A stretch of DNA of 64,000 nt, taken from Cladocopium goreaui. Lineage: Eukaryota > Sar > Dinophyceae > Suessiales > Symbiodiniaceae. The notes under the pieces are model-generated. The model saw only the letters and a list, made by a program, of their open reading frames with translations, was not told where the DNA came from and did no database searches. The translations under genes were made by a program, and so were the position numbers. Shown piece by piece: positions 33,195-45,832 of the stretch (its first letter is position 1; every line of letters begins with the position of its first letter). The DNA is taken from NCBI GenBank assembly GCA_947184155.2, contig CAMXCT020000127.1:236945-300944 (forward strand), given 5' to 3'.

Positions 33195-36100
33195 ATGGAA
33201 ACCAAGCTGATTGATGGCAAGGCGATTGCTGCTTTGGTCACAACCCTAGTGCAGGAGGTCTTGTTGGCGATGTCCAATGGCTTTGAAAATCCTTGGAACA
33301 TCCTTATAGGTCCTTACAATTAGCCTGAGTTTCAAAGGAGTTTAGCCATTGAATATCTCTAAAGGGTTATTGGAACCATTGACACGGGGGCTTATTTTTC
33401 TACAAACCTTTTCCAATTTGAGGTGCGGGCCGAAGTCAAGGACTTGACAGCCCCTTGGCTGAGAACAACCATGTAGCCACATAGACCCTGGTGTCGATCC
33501 CAGCAGATCCCCCAAGTGTCCCTGAGATGTTGCATCCGAAAAGCTTTTTGCCAAAGTGCTTCCGGCTACCCATGGGGATCCTTTTCTGTTGTTTTTACCG
33601 ATGTATTGGATGCTGGTTAGAAGGAATAATGGTTAAGGATCCAACTTCATTGGAGGATGCTTCGGTCCAAGTTGGAAACAGGGAGTTGGCTGCTGAGGAA
33701 GAGTTGAAGTAAAAGAAGGGTCTCGCGCCGGGACTTGCAATGCTGCTGGTCGGTGACCGGCAAGATTCCCAGTCCTACGTTGGGAGACCAAGCAAACTCG
33801 GGATTCCCTTGTTTGGGACGCTTTTTTGCTTGCTTACTCTGTCGGTCGGAGTGAGGATTACACACTTCAGTTAGTGGGAACGTATTTTTTTAAAGCACAA
33901 TCAAAAGCGAAAGGGGTTGCACTGTCCTTCCCAGTCCTGATCTTTAGTGATTCATAGTGCAAGGATGTTTGAGATGTCTACATTTTGCTGGAGTTTGGTG
34001 CATCAGCTCTGTTGCTTTCGGTTGCATTTGCATAGGCTTTTGGTATTCCACGACGTATCATGACTTTGACAGTGACACGCAGAAGCCTAAGGTAAAAAAC
34101 AAGAAGAAGGCCGCGATAGAGGCCTGGTGTGGGTCAAACCATTTAGGGCCCCCAATGGACCCATAATTCTGGGCATTTCTGGTCTTAGAGAATTCATTTC
34201 TACAGGGTCCATTCGCAGGTCAACCTGTCCTTTTTTGATTTTTCCCTAAATCCAGTGGTTCATCATCATTTTCCCATATTTTCCCACTTCAAAATGCTAT
34301 TTTCAGTGGGGGTTCTATTCCTCATTTTCCGCACCAAAAATGGCAGGTTGGCTTCCACGTCGTAGATGTCCACCTTCCTGACACCGTGACGCAGGAGGAG
34401 CCTGGACTCCATGGGATGTAACAAGGAGTTGATTGTAACTCCATGCAGATTGTAGTCCCCTGAAACAAGTAGGGGCCCATGAAAATTATGAAACATATAA
34501 GAATGAGGCCTTCAACTTGTATTCTCTTGACTTTTAGATTGATTGACTTGCCGAGAGCTCTTGCTCCGCATACCTGGGCACCTTGGTTCAGACCCCAGGA
34601 ACTCCTGGCAGAAGTCAAGAAACTCAATGATGATCCAGAGGCGCAAGCTGAACCCGCTGTTTCTCTTGCTATCAGCCGGATGATCTGCCGCCCGCATCTT
34701 TGCCGAAGTTTTCGAACCTCTGTTTGCCAACCACAAATCCCGTTATGTTTGCAGGTTCATGGTATTCTGGTGCAGCTCCCATTGCCTGAACACATCAAAG
34801 AAGCCACTGTCCTGAAGAGTATCCGTGTGGACAAGGATGCCGATGGCTTTGCTGCTGAAAATGCCTCTCGACATGTCAGTGATGCTGAAGAAATCTGAAT
34901 TAAACCCACCGTTGGAAACAAGAATGTTCAGGATCGTGGATCAACTCAAGGGTTTCCCATGGTTTCCCAGTACCTCCTTTTGTTCCAGTATCATGACCAT
35001 CTTGGGATTTCCTTTCAGGTTGGCAATCTTTGTCTCAAAGGAGGTGATGCACCATTGGCCGTGGCCTTCCCGCAGATAGACTTGATTTGTGGTGGATGTG
35101 GTGGTCACTGGTCCTCTGGTCGTGCTGCGAGGTGCCCTGCACGCCAGCAGGCTGTGTAGAGCTGCTGCAGCGCAGTGGCGTGAAAGTGGCCGGGAAGAGC
35201 GCCACGGTGCTGGGGAGGCCTGGGCTTGAGCTGGGCTGTGGGAAGTCATGGAGAGTTGACACAGAAAGAGATGGCGGATCCTGGTGGATTTGTGTGCAAG
35301 GTCAAACTTGAATGGGATGCCAATGGCCCAAATGCTTCTCTCCATGGATGCAACGGTCACTACCTGTCACTCCAAGACAGAGAACATTGAGCAGTATCTT
35401 CGCAATGCTGACATTGCCCCTTGGCTGCCTTGGCTGCCTTGGCCCAATGGTATGGATCTTCCATGATCTTCCCTTTGGCGGAACAAAGGCGACCCCAAGA
35501 CCCAGGTTGTTGCCGCCATTGGCAAAGCAGAATTTCTACGCCAATGCCTCAGTTCGAAGGGGGCCAGGCGAGTTGATTCCAATCCACTGGAGGATGTTTG
35601 ATTCTGGTCCTACTCACATGTATACTGTATAATAATATATAATAACTATAATGAAATGTATATATATATATATATTTATGATTTATGATTTATAATTATA
35701 TTATTCTAACATGGGAGTAGGTTGGTTGGGTAGGGTCTGCATGTGATTTGAAAAGATGTGATGGATGGCTGGTTGACTGCCAATTTTGGCTCAAGTCAAC
35801 CAGCCTTTCCTTGTCCACTTTTTGTTAGCCCTCCCTCCTCTCCCTGATCCCCTCTGCGGGGTGATGGGGGGGGGGGCTGTGTTGGGCTTCCAGCCCTTTC
35901 TACAGATTTTATCTGTTTGGTTTGGTTTGTGTCTAAGTATTTTACTTTGACACTTAACTTTCAAGAGTGTTAGGGATATCTGTGATACCCGACCTCTTGC
36001 ACACCGATTGTTATTTCATAACAATGCACATGTTAGCACCTACAGCTGTACTAGCCAGACCATCGCCTGTCTACCTAGCACACGCGTAAGAAAAGAGAAG

Positions 36101-37375
36101 CTGTGAGTCCTGCACATCCTCCCACCTTTTCTATATATATATAATAATGCCTTTCTGTTGCAGTTGCGAAAGAATGATTGTTGGACAATTTGAGAATCAA
36201 CATGCTGACTCCCAGTATAGCCAATGCAGCTCGAGCTTCTCTGTCCGTGGTCACGTCCGAGGGGGCGCATGGCTGAAGCCCGGCTGCGTGGTCATTGACG
36301 TTGGCATCAACTCAGTGTTTTGGCAAACTTTGAAGCTGTTTGAATTCCGCAACACCGGGACAAACAGCGCCAATAGATGCGAATAGGTTGTGTCGAGTGA
36401 GTGTTTGCAGTGAAAGTCACAAACTGAAGTATTCAACTGCCTGCTCTGATACAGATTGATGACGACACAAAGAAAGCTGGCTATCGTTTGGCCTGGGGCT
36501 GAGTCAGAGTGGGAAATACTGCAGGATTTCTGTCCTAAAGGAGTGCTTCTTGCAGTTGGGCAGTTGGATGTAAATCGCTCGAATAGGTATGGATCAGTAC
36601 AGCAAACAAACACAGGAACCACAATTTAAACGTATTTTAAAATTCTAGTCTTGAACCATCCAGTCTTTTGGGTCCTAATGTGTCTTTTCTAAATACGGAG
36701 GGGAAAAGGTCAACCCCCAGCTCCTCCTGACCGGACTCCATCACCCAGGTTGGTGATGTCAAGTTCGACGAAGCCATGGGAGTCGCTTGACCAAGAAAGA
36801 CATGAGGAACTGAGGATGCCAAGAGACTTGCACTGCAAGATAAACATGCCAAAACACCACTGAGACGCTGCCAAGAAGAGCACTAAAAGTTCACCTTGTT
36901 GAACAAACCCTACCTGTCGTGCTCCCAATTTGACCGGAACATCTACCTGTTGCACAAGAGATTTGGAGCAAGGACACAGTGTGTCCCTGTCAGGTGGCTT
37001 CTGCAATCACCCCAGTCCCTGGTGGCGTTGGTCCAATGACCATTGTGCCAATCCCAGCTGCTGCATGACCTGTAGCACTCTAGCACTCATCATCCGAACG
37101 TCGTGCTTAGATTTCTGGTGGTCCAAGAAAAAGGAAGCGTTTTAACTTTTTATGCACCACTTTCATGCGCATATGTCATATGTCTATTTAGTTCCATTTA
37201 CATCAATTTACATCATTGACATTCATCTACATCAGCTACATCAAGGCTTTTACCATCACCCAACAGCATGGCGCCTGGCAGCTAGGCGATGCTCCTACGA
37301 AACACGTTGAGCCTTGCACGGCAGAGTGCTGGCCTCGACCGCTTGCCGCTGCGCAGAGACGTGCCAGTGGCTTGA
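33195..37375 (+). pseudogene. folD-like: Methylenetetrahydrofolate dehydrogenase/cyclohydrolase (FolD/MTHFD-like), copy 1, with in-frame stop
   Basis: The family interconverts methylene-, methenyl- and formyl-tetrahydrofolate with NADP(H), supplying one-carbon units. Exons in order: 33195-~33262 (KLIDGKAIAA), ~33674-33778 (PGLAMLLVGDRQDSQSY), 34092-34127 (VKNKKKAAIEA), 34347-~34400 (VGFHVVDVHLPDTV), 34599-34640 ([14 protein letters not shown]), 34755-~34865 ([20 protein letters not shown]), 35019-~35070, 35132-~35219 (CTPAGCVELLQRS), 35301-35415 ([19 protein letters not shown]), 35506-~35550 (VVAAIGKAEF), ~36262-36310 (WLKPGCVVIDVGIN), 36455-~36495, 36749-~36776, 36994-37044 (TPVPGGVGPMTI), 37286-37375 (AMLLRNTLSLARQS, then TGA). 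The catalytic lysine region VRNKKKA and all substrate motifs are present. A TAA at 33710-33712 interrupts the exon exactly where copy 2 has alanine, so this copy may be non-functional unless the stop is a sequencing error or is skipped. Confidence 0.8.
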
Positions 37376-38701
37376 GCTGTGAGGGTGAAGGACACGTCGA
37401 GTGTTCTGAGTTGGTGATGGCTCAACAATGGGGTACTGGGATGTACTGGGTACCAATGAACCTGCCAACTTTATTATATAGCCATATATAGCCATTTTTA
37501 GTATTTTAAGCTTTTGTTTCAACATTATTGGACCGTATTAACCCATCCAAAATTTGGGCCAATCCATTTTGAGCCATAGCCGTTGGTTTTTTGACGTCCC
37601 AATGTTGGACGCAGCAGCTGTTTGGACAAAGATCATATTTTGTTTCAAATATTTTTGTGCCAATCCGTTGGCTCTCACTTTTGTGATTGTGACTAGATGT
37701 CACGTTGCTGTAGTGGATCTTGGATTCTCTTTGCTTCAAAAGTCATTGTGGTCAAGATTCATAGTGCTATTGCAGACTAAAACTAGAAGGTATGCCGGCT
37801 TGTAAACCTGCACAGCGTTCACAGTGGTCGTGTTGTCACTTTGAAAGAGTCTATCCAAAAATCTTCGACGAAGCTTTTAGGATTTTGCGCCCACAGGGAA
37901 CTGCAAGATGTGTGCACAGTGAGGTAGTTCAAAGTGGTATCCACCCAGCCCGTGTAGGCCGTCAAATTTGGAGAGAGAGACATACATTACATAAGTTATT
38001 GGGAGATGAGGTTGGGTTAGACTCCGGTTAGACCAGTGTAGCTTGTAGCAATAGATTGGAATTGAGTAGATTAAAGATTGGAGATCATTATACCAAAGAG
38101 ACTCGATAGATTTGATCTATAGACAGAGAGGGATGCAGGCAACAGGAGAGATAGTTGGCTAGAACAAGTTATCACAGAAGGAGGCCCCATAATACATGCA
38201 TCGATGGAAAGCGCTCCAATACTGTCCTGCAAAACTACAATGGTTGGCTGACTCAGATGAACTTGAATGGCAGCATTTGCAGTACATGGATTGCTCTGAT
38301 GGTTTCCTAGTCTACAGCGACAGGTGCAGCTTATGCTGGACCTTTGGAGAGCACTTGATCTCAGATCTTTCGGTTCCCGATTCGAGTTAAGACCCGCTTA
38401 TCCTGGTGGGATTTATGCTTGGGACTGTCGAGAGCAGCCTTGAAAAGAGGGCCGACGCTGTGAAAGGCGACTTGACCACACGACCTGCTTGTAAGCAGCG
38501 ACATGAGAACGGTAAGCCATTGATCTTGCGTTATGTTCTGCAGTACCTTCAAGCTTTGCGACCGGTGAAAACCGATCGCATCATCTACTCGCATTTGCCA
38601 AGCCTTGCTGGGGCAATACACGGGTATTGTTAGGGCACCAGCATCATGAGGGAGCCATCTGCATACAAAAACCCAACAGCTTTGAATCTGACCTCCGAGC
38701 C
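37376..38701. other. Spacer between the two FolD-like genes
   Basis: About 1.3 kb without a recognised gene. A forward frame at 37792-38031 (FERVYPKIFDEAFRILRP) is protein-like but unassigned. Confidence 0.35.
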
Positions 38702-41700
38702 ATGGCACGTGTCCTTGCCGCCTCAGCGTGTGGAGCAGTGGTTGCATTGGGCTTGTCGAAACTGCTGAGGGGCAAGGCAGAGGCCAGGGTGGACACTTTG
38801 AAATTTCTGATTTTGGGTGCTTTTTGCATCATTTTTTTTTTCCTACACCTCAACAGAAACAACGAGAAAGTGCCGTCCACTCAGTTTTGGCAGAATCTGC
38901 CACAGCCTCCTTCGTATAGTTCTCCTTGGCATTTTGATACCCGGACCCCACCCACTGGTTGTCTCAACATCCCATGAACTGGTGCATTTTTCGGTCCAGC
39001 CGATTTTGAACTTTGACTCTTGTTGATGACTTTGGAGTAAATGATATTTTATCGCTCTATTGTCATTAGTAGTATCCTTAATTTGTTGTTGGTCACATCC
39101 CCATTTCGTTGGCAGAGCACCTCCCTTTGGCTGATGTTGTTCAGGCGCGACAGGTTCCGCCACCTATTGAGACGAAAGCGATCGATGGAAAGGCCATTGC
39201 CGCCGAGGCCAGAAAACATGTGGATTGCCCACCAGCCCAGCTGTTTCAACATTGGCTGACTCCAACTGCCAGGTGCGAGGGGAGATCAAGAAGGGCACGG
39301 CAGACGTCTTAGAACATCTTTCTGAAAGTGTGAGCAATATCGATAAATTCCTTGGATCAAATCAAGCCTTCGTGGAAGGGGTCAGAGAGATTTTCGTAGT
39401 TTGCTGTGACATGTGCGTCAGCAGTGTCAGCAGCTTTCATTGAGGCCGAGTTGAAGGCTGCTCACAATATTACTCCTGGCCTGGCCGTGATTTTGGTGGG
39501 ATCTCGGAAAGATTCCCAGTCCTATGCAGGGCTCCCTAGCTTGGACATTTCCTGGTGGACTCTTGACATGTTTCTGCGGTTCATCACATTCTGAGGTGAG
39601 GAACAAGAAAAAGGCTGCTGAGGAGGCTGTCTGCTGATGTGCAAACTGCAAACCATCTTGACTGCCAAGGATCACGGCCACAAAGTCGCTCTAAGCAGCT
39701 TCTCTACCCTTGGATTTCAAACAAGTCCTATGTCAAGTTCAAGATATGCGACTGCCGCACAGGTTGGTTTCCATACGGTGGACATTGTCTTGCCAGAGAC
39801 CGTCTCCCAGCAGGAGTGAACTTGAACAGCGACGGAAGGGTGGACGTTGCTTCTAGCGATCAAAAACACAATTTCGCAGAACTCCTTTCTAATCTTTCTA
39901 GCTCCTGGCAATCCTTCTGCGAAACTCAATGATTGATTACCCTCCGGTAATCAAACATGGCTGGAAAATCCGCCACTTAGTTAATTTAGTTTGATGATTA
40001 TCGAATAAAAGGCCCCATGATGGGAATTTCCAGCAATCATATTTGCAGCCCATCAGATACTATGAAGATGACTTCACTGTGCCATAGGAGTTGTTGTCGG
40101 AGCTGGAGAAGCTCAATTCAGATCCAAAGGTCAGCCGCCACGCTTCCCTTGCTATTTTTGGTTTCAGGTGGATTGTGCGTGATCAGACGTGTGTATATAT
40201 ATATATACATGTATCATATACATAGAATCGTTTTCTGCATGAAGCAGACTGTAGTGAAGCGGTAGAGCGTTTGCCATGAACAGGGAGGAGATAAATGATG
40301 ATAAATGGGTTTGTCCAACCATGGAGATCCCGAAATGACAATTCTAAATAAGGGAGCTGATCAACCATCAAATTTACTTAAATTTTCCCCGAAAAAAAAA
40401 TCAGACAAACCCAAAATCGGCAGCTCCAAAGATGATCTCTGCGTGCATGGCTTCAGATACTTCTTGCCGCAAGGTGCATTCCATCCTGGTTCAGCTGCCG
40501 CTTCCGGAGCACATCGACTCTGCGCTGGTACTCAGCAAGATCCGCGTGGACAAGGACCTGGTGGATCCTGGTGGACTCGGTGACCGGGCCGTGGAGATCC
40601 CCGAATTGGAAAGAAACATCTACAGGAAGCCTCCAAATTGATGGTAAATACCGGGATTTCCGGTGGACAACCTCCAAAACGATAGAAAAGGTAACATCTT
40701 ACTAAAACAGGCACATCTTTTTGGAGGCCTCTAATACTATAAATTACAAACCAATTCATTGATCTCGAGACTATGTACTTGTGACAGTTTGCTTTTTTGC
40801 CTTGTCGGTCCGTGGCGAGGATGCTGATGGTTTCTCAGCTGAGAATGCGTCTTGGCCAAACAAAAAATGGCCGGCAGAGGGTACCCGCGAAATCCAGTGG
40901 TTTGCGGCCATCATTCCTCCTACCATTTTATCCGCTTTGGTGCTGTATACCCCCTTTCCGGGGAAATCTTGCCGCGTCCATCAAAGTTGACGTTTCAGTG
41001 GCATCAATGGCATTCAGGTCGGCAACCTCTGCATGAAAGGAGGATTTCCACCACTTGCCGCACTCGCCTGAGCGTCCATCCGTTGTACAGAGAGGCTTTG
41101 CTCTAAAAGTGCCTTGATTTCCCAAAAAGCACCAAGTGGACCAGCTTCGGGTTTTGCAGACCCAACTCCCTCCTAGGCCCATAGGGTCTAATTCTGGCCG
41201 CGAAGCTGTTTGGTGCAAAGTCCGAGGTTCCCTGCACGCCAGCAGGTTGCGTCGAGTTGCTTCAACGCAGTAATGTGGAAGTCGCCGGCAAAAATGTGGT
41301 GGTGCTGGGCAGGTGCAGTTGAAGCTGAACAACTTAACAAAGTGTGGTTTCAAATTGAATGGACGATGGGCTTTGTGTTGTTGATTTTGTATGTTTTTGT
41401 TGATTCTGTCATGTTGGCGCTTCCAAAAAATTGGCTTTCCTCATTTGCAGAGTTTTTGAGATCTACACTGTCTACACTTGGTGGTCAGCATAGAACATCG
41501 TGCAGGTCCAACATCGTGGGCATGCCGGTGTCGCAGATCCTGCAATCCATGGATGCCACAGTGACAGTCTGTCACTCTCGCACCAAAGATATGCTCTCTT
41601 ACCTCCGAAATGCTGACATCGTCATTTGCCTCAGATTCTCGGGAGATTTGTGGGATCCAAACTTCTTTGCCACTGGTCAGTAGATCCCTCATGTGTTTGT

Positions 41701-43573
41701 GATCAAGATGTGGTACTCATGTTTGGTTGCCAAGAGCAATGAACATACACTCCTTTGCTCTTGCCATCAGCTGATTCCACTCTCATGCCATGAAGGGCTT
41801 GGAGGGAACATTCAACATTTCTGGTGCATCCTCAATCCACTGCAAACATTTGCGGTTTGGATTGATGATAAGGTCATTGCCGCCCTTGGAAAGGCAGAGT
41901 ATGTTCGTGGCAGCCTTGTCGTTTTCGAAATGTTTAGCATGTTAAATGCGTTTCCAAGTTTCAAGACTTAACGACGAAACGTATTGGCAAGATGAGAACC
42001 GGTTCAGTACAAGGCAAACAAACAAGAATCAATAGGATACCTCAATATACCTCATTCCATTCCATGGAGCGTAAACCTTATTCTTCCAAACAACGATGAT
42101 GACGACGACGACCATCAGTTGGGGATACCTGGCGGGACCTGGCGGTGACGTCACCTGACGATCTGCCAAGGTGGTGAGTGGTTGAAGCCTGGATGCGTGG
42201 TGATTGATGTGGGTATCAATGCAGTTTCTCGGTTTAATCGCGACAGCGAAACCACCGGTGCTGGGACGAGTCCCATGGAGCTTCACGAATGGGGAAAATG
42301 GATGAACATGTGGAACATTGGCCATGAAATTGGGAAAAACATACCGACATGTGGTCATTACTTTTCCGGACATATGATGAAATATGTTCTTATTGTGAAC
42401 TAAGCCGCCAAGCAACTTGGAGTCACAGATTTTGTCGACGTCTCTGCAGGTTGATGATGCGACCAAAAAGGCGGGCTATCGCCTTGTCAGGAGAACTCAG
42501 AGAGGGAAAGCTGTGGGACAGCAGGGAATGATGAATCAAACTGACCTGGATTGTTCCATGTCTATATTTATATTCGCTAATATCTATATGTACTTTATTG
42601 AAATATTAATGTATATGAATTTCAGAGCTATTAAAAGATCAATACCTGCTACAGTGCATCGAAGTCAGGCTGTTTTAGTGAAGCTGCTTCATGTGGACCC
42701 TATGCATTTCAGTGTTTTTCAGCTCATTATTTTCACAAAGATGCCAAAGGTGTAAGCAGCCATTTCATGTTTGTCACGATCAGACGAGGTGGGCGATGTC
42801 AATTTTGCAGAGGCTCAGGGTGCTGCTTGGCAAAACAGGTAGACCATGGTAGACCAATTCAATGAGACGAGCAGTGAATCAGTTCCGATGCCGATGCTAC
42901 CAAGGTTGCATCCCAAATAACTCCAGTGCCGGGGGGAGTGGGGCCAATGACCATTGTGCGGAACTCAGGTGGATTTGTGGATCTCATATGACCCAATGAA
43001 TATGGTTGGTATTGGGTGTCCATATTGGACGAGCCATTAAGAACATAGGTATGAACCCAATTTTCGCAACCAAATACAGGGATTTTGGGCATTGCTGCCC
43101 TTGTACCTGTAGGTCTGAAAAGGGCATAATGTTTCATAAGTTAATGGATGATGTTTCATTAAACGTTTCATAAGTTTAGTATAGTTTCCATTAAAACATG
43201 TCATACATGTCCACTGCCAATGAAAAAACATTGGGGTACTTGGTGGCTCATCCCACTTAGTAAGTGGGTTATAACTTATAACACCAGTTAAGTTATAAAT
43301 GGGATAAGTAGGGTTAATCCACTTATAACTGGTGTTATAACCCACTTACTAAGTGGGATGAGCCACCAAGTAGTGAATGGCTTGACCAAGGCCATGCTCC
43401 TGAAGAATACCCTGAACTTGGCACGGCACAGCATCCACCTGCCGCGCATCCCGCTGCGGCGACAAGTTTCTCCCGCCTCGGCGGTAGCAGCTCAGCCAGC
43501 ACCGGTGGCGTCACAGGCTGGGCGATGCAGAAATAGCCTTGACGTTGGATGTTTACTTGATGTTTCATTTTGA
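38702..43573 (+). CDS. folD-like: Methylenetetrahydrofolate dehydrogenase/cyclohydrolase (FolD/MTHFD-like), copy 2
   Basis: Same family and exon plan as copy 1. A possible first exon (38702-38789, MARVLAASACGAVVALGLSK) gives a hydrophobic N-terminus fit for organelle targeting. Core exons: ~39154-39235 (TKAIDGKAIAAEA), ~39432-39525 (PGLAVILVGSRKDSQSY), 39596-~39630 (VRNKKKAAEEA), 39763-~39818 (VGFHTVDIVLPETV), 40088-40129 (ELLSELEKLNSDPK), 40474-40554 ([13 protein letters not shown]), 40820-40849 (DADGFSAENA), 41018 on (VGNLCMKGG), 41227-~41312 (CTPAGCVELLQRSNVEVAGK), 41506-41620 (SNIVGMPVSQILQ), 41873 on (VIAALGKAEY), ~42176-42220 (WLKPGCVVIDVGINAV), 42450 on, 42789 on (GDVNFAEA), 42905-42955 (TPVPGGVGPMTI), 43391-43573. 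No internal stop was seen in the conserved exons. Donors include GC (39526) and GA (40555). The C-terminus runs on about 40 residues beyond copy 1 and is alanine/proline-rich. Confidence 0.82.
43237..43372. mobile_element. TA-flanked inverted-repeat MITE in the last intron of FolD copy 2
   Basis: The left arm starts TACTTGGTGGCTCATCCC and runs about 39 bp in perfect inverse match to the right arm ending GGGATGAGCCACCAAGTA. The match resumes (ACACCAGTTATAA) after a short insertion in the left arm. The whole is 136 bp, AT-rich in the middle, flanked by TA, with no coding capacity. This suits a Tc1/mariner- or Stowaway-like MITE, or a dinoflagellate introner-type element. It ends 18 bp before the exon at 43391, so it makes up much of the intron end. 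Confidence 0.75.
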
Positions 43574-43589
43574 CATAGATTTCTACATA

Positions 43590-43598
43590 TATATATGA

Positions 43599-43629
<31 letters not shown>

Positions 43630-43632
43630 GTG
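43590..43632. repeat. (TA)n microsatellite
   Basis: A short run of TATATATATGATATATATA type immediately follows the end of FolD copy 2. Other TA runs occur at 35656-35675, 40194-40207 and 46580-46600. Confidence 0.85.
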
Positions 43633-45452
43633 GCAGGGACCTTTTGGTATAATGCGACCGTCCTCCTTGGTTGTAGCTCTTTTCCTGTGGCGCTTCTGTC
43701 TGCACTGCCGCTTCTGCGGTGGCTTCGAAGCCTTTCACCTACTTTTGGCTGGAGCCAATTGCTCGCAACCTAGCTAACTACCGCTTACTCTCTACAAATT
43801 TGAGTGAGAGCTTTACAAGTCTGCGCTGCTCCTTTGCAGTCATGTGGTAGATCCAATTTTTTTCATTCCAATAGCCATACCCTAGGGCCCTAGGGGGTTC
43901 TTGAATGACTCCAAGAAGGGTTTTACCCAAGAATACATGTCAATAGAGAATTCTGATATATTCTGATTGTTGGGTTTACCTCATGACGCCCTGTTGGCAA
44001 AACTAGTCAGAGTATTCGCACTCTTTCCACTGACGCACCGCCGATGCAGCAGCTGGTGCTGCTTTGAAGCGAGCCCAGACTGTGCCATCATCGTCCTTGT
44101 GCAGAGCCGCAAGATCTCCTCAAATGGCAACTTTGGTCAACCCTCTGAACAGTAGTGTATTGGATTGTCACCCAAAAGTTCGTGTTACGAAAAGAAATGC
44201 AAATCAGTTGATAGAATTGATGTTCTTGGGTAACCTTATGATAAGTGATATCTGCGTGATTGAGAAAACCAGAACTTCTAGTTTATCTTCTGCTGGTTGC
44301 TTGGAATGATTTGCAGCTGTTCTATAGAGAAAACGATTTACTACCTCGGGTATTTACATACATGGAATATCACTCGCTGTACGTGCTGTCGCGGCTTGTG
44401 CATTGGACACGTATAATTGAAAGAATAGAATGCCGATTGCTGAGGGCACTGTGCCGTAAGCTATTTTTCACTACTCCAAAGCAACATCAAGTCACATATT
44501 GACAGACTTAAATCTGTGAATTGTTTCCTTAATTGGTACGAAAAGACGAACCCAACCCCACACATTCAGGATTCAATCTCTCTAAACTATGTTTGCAGTT
44601 TCACCAAGTTGACACCCAGAAAAAACTGAATGAATGCGTGTCTCAAAACCGCAACTTGAAACCGTTGAAAATTACTGTCGCAATCTATAGTTCCAAATCA
44701 GCATCCGATGTATTCTCTTACTTATCGCAAAACAAATCCCAGATTTTTAGCTAAGTTGTATGTATCTAAATTGTCTCCTGCACTATCAAGCCATGACCTT
44801 TACCTTCGCCCCAAACAAATACCATCGCAATATTTCCGGATTGCGGCTTCCATCCCAGTGTCCCATTGCAGAATGAGTGACCATAGAAAAACAGCTTCTG
44901 CTGAATCTCTTCCGCAGGCCCCTGATACCCTTTCACGACGACCCGGCACCGTTCATCCCTCTGACGCCTCGGCCAAGTAGTTTAAGACGATATTTTTACC
45001 TAATATGGAAATCACCTATTGACCATAACCTGGCTCTCTTGCTCAAGGAAAATGAGCTTGAAGTAGCAATGCTCTGCCATAATGTTGCGACACCAATCTT
45101 GACGCAAACCAACACCATCGCTGAAGTAAGCTAAGCCAGCATGTAGTCATTTCGGGATTTCAAACATATGTGATGAATAGTTGCCGATGGAACGCTTATT
45201 TCAAACTATTGTAACACGTTGCATGTGATCAATCGACGAAAATTCAGCGCAAATACAGACAAGAATCTTGCGAGGCCGCTCGTTCCAATCCCTCGAATTT
45301 CGCTTCCATCCGTTGTTTCCATTCCGGGGATTCGATTGCCAGGACGCAGATGAAGCCTGCCAAACAAGGGCTTCTCATAGAGATGCAGATGAACCCTGCC
45401 AAACAATGATTACGATGCTTCCAAGCCAATCCTCACAGCCCGTAGGCCACTA
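43633..45452. other. No recognised gene
   Basis: Forward frames at 44533-44754 and 44877-45134 are ordinary in composition but carry no known motif. A short direct repeat (CCTGCCAAACAA/GGGCTTCTC versus CCTGCCAAACAATGATTAC, near 45357 and 45393) precedes the trinucleotide array. Confidence 0.35.
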
Positions 45453-45672
45453 ATTGACGACGACGACGACGACTACTACTACTACTACTATTACTACTCC
45501 TCCTGCTGCTGCTGCTACTGCTACTACTACTACTGCTGCTGCTACTACTACTACTACTAGTACTAGTACTACTACTACTACTACTACTACTATACTACTA
45601 GTACTAGTACTAGTACTAGTACTACTACTACTAGTACTACTACTATACTACTAGTACTAGTACTAGTACTAG

Positions 45673-45704
<32 letters not shown>

Positions 45705-45832
45705 GTACTAGTACTAGTACTACTACTACTAGTACTACTACTACTACTACCACTACTACTACTACTATTACTACTACTCCTCCTCCTGCTGCTACTGCTA
45801 CTACTACTACGACGACTACTACGACTTCTAGT
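45453..45832. repeat. (CTA/ACT)n trinucleotide array with GTACTAGTAC palindromes
   Basis: About 380 bp of ACTACTACT, GACGAC and CTGCTGCT units are interrupted by repeated CTAGTACTAGTAC blocks that are self-complementary. Both strands are open (poly-Thr, poly-Ser) only because of the triplets. The ends are GC-richer (CTCCTCCTGCTGCT), and the arrangement is roughly mirror-like around the centre. Confidence 0.9.
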
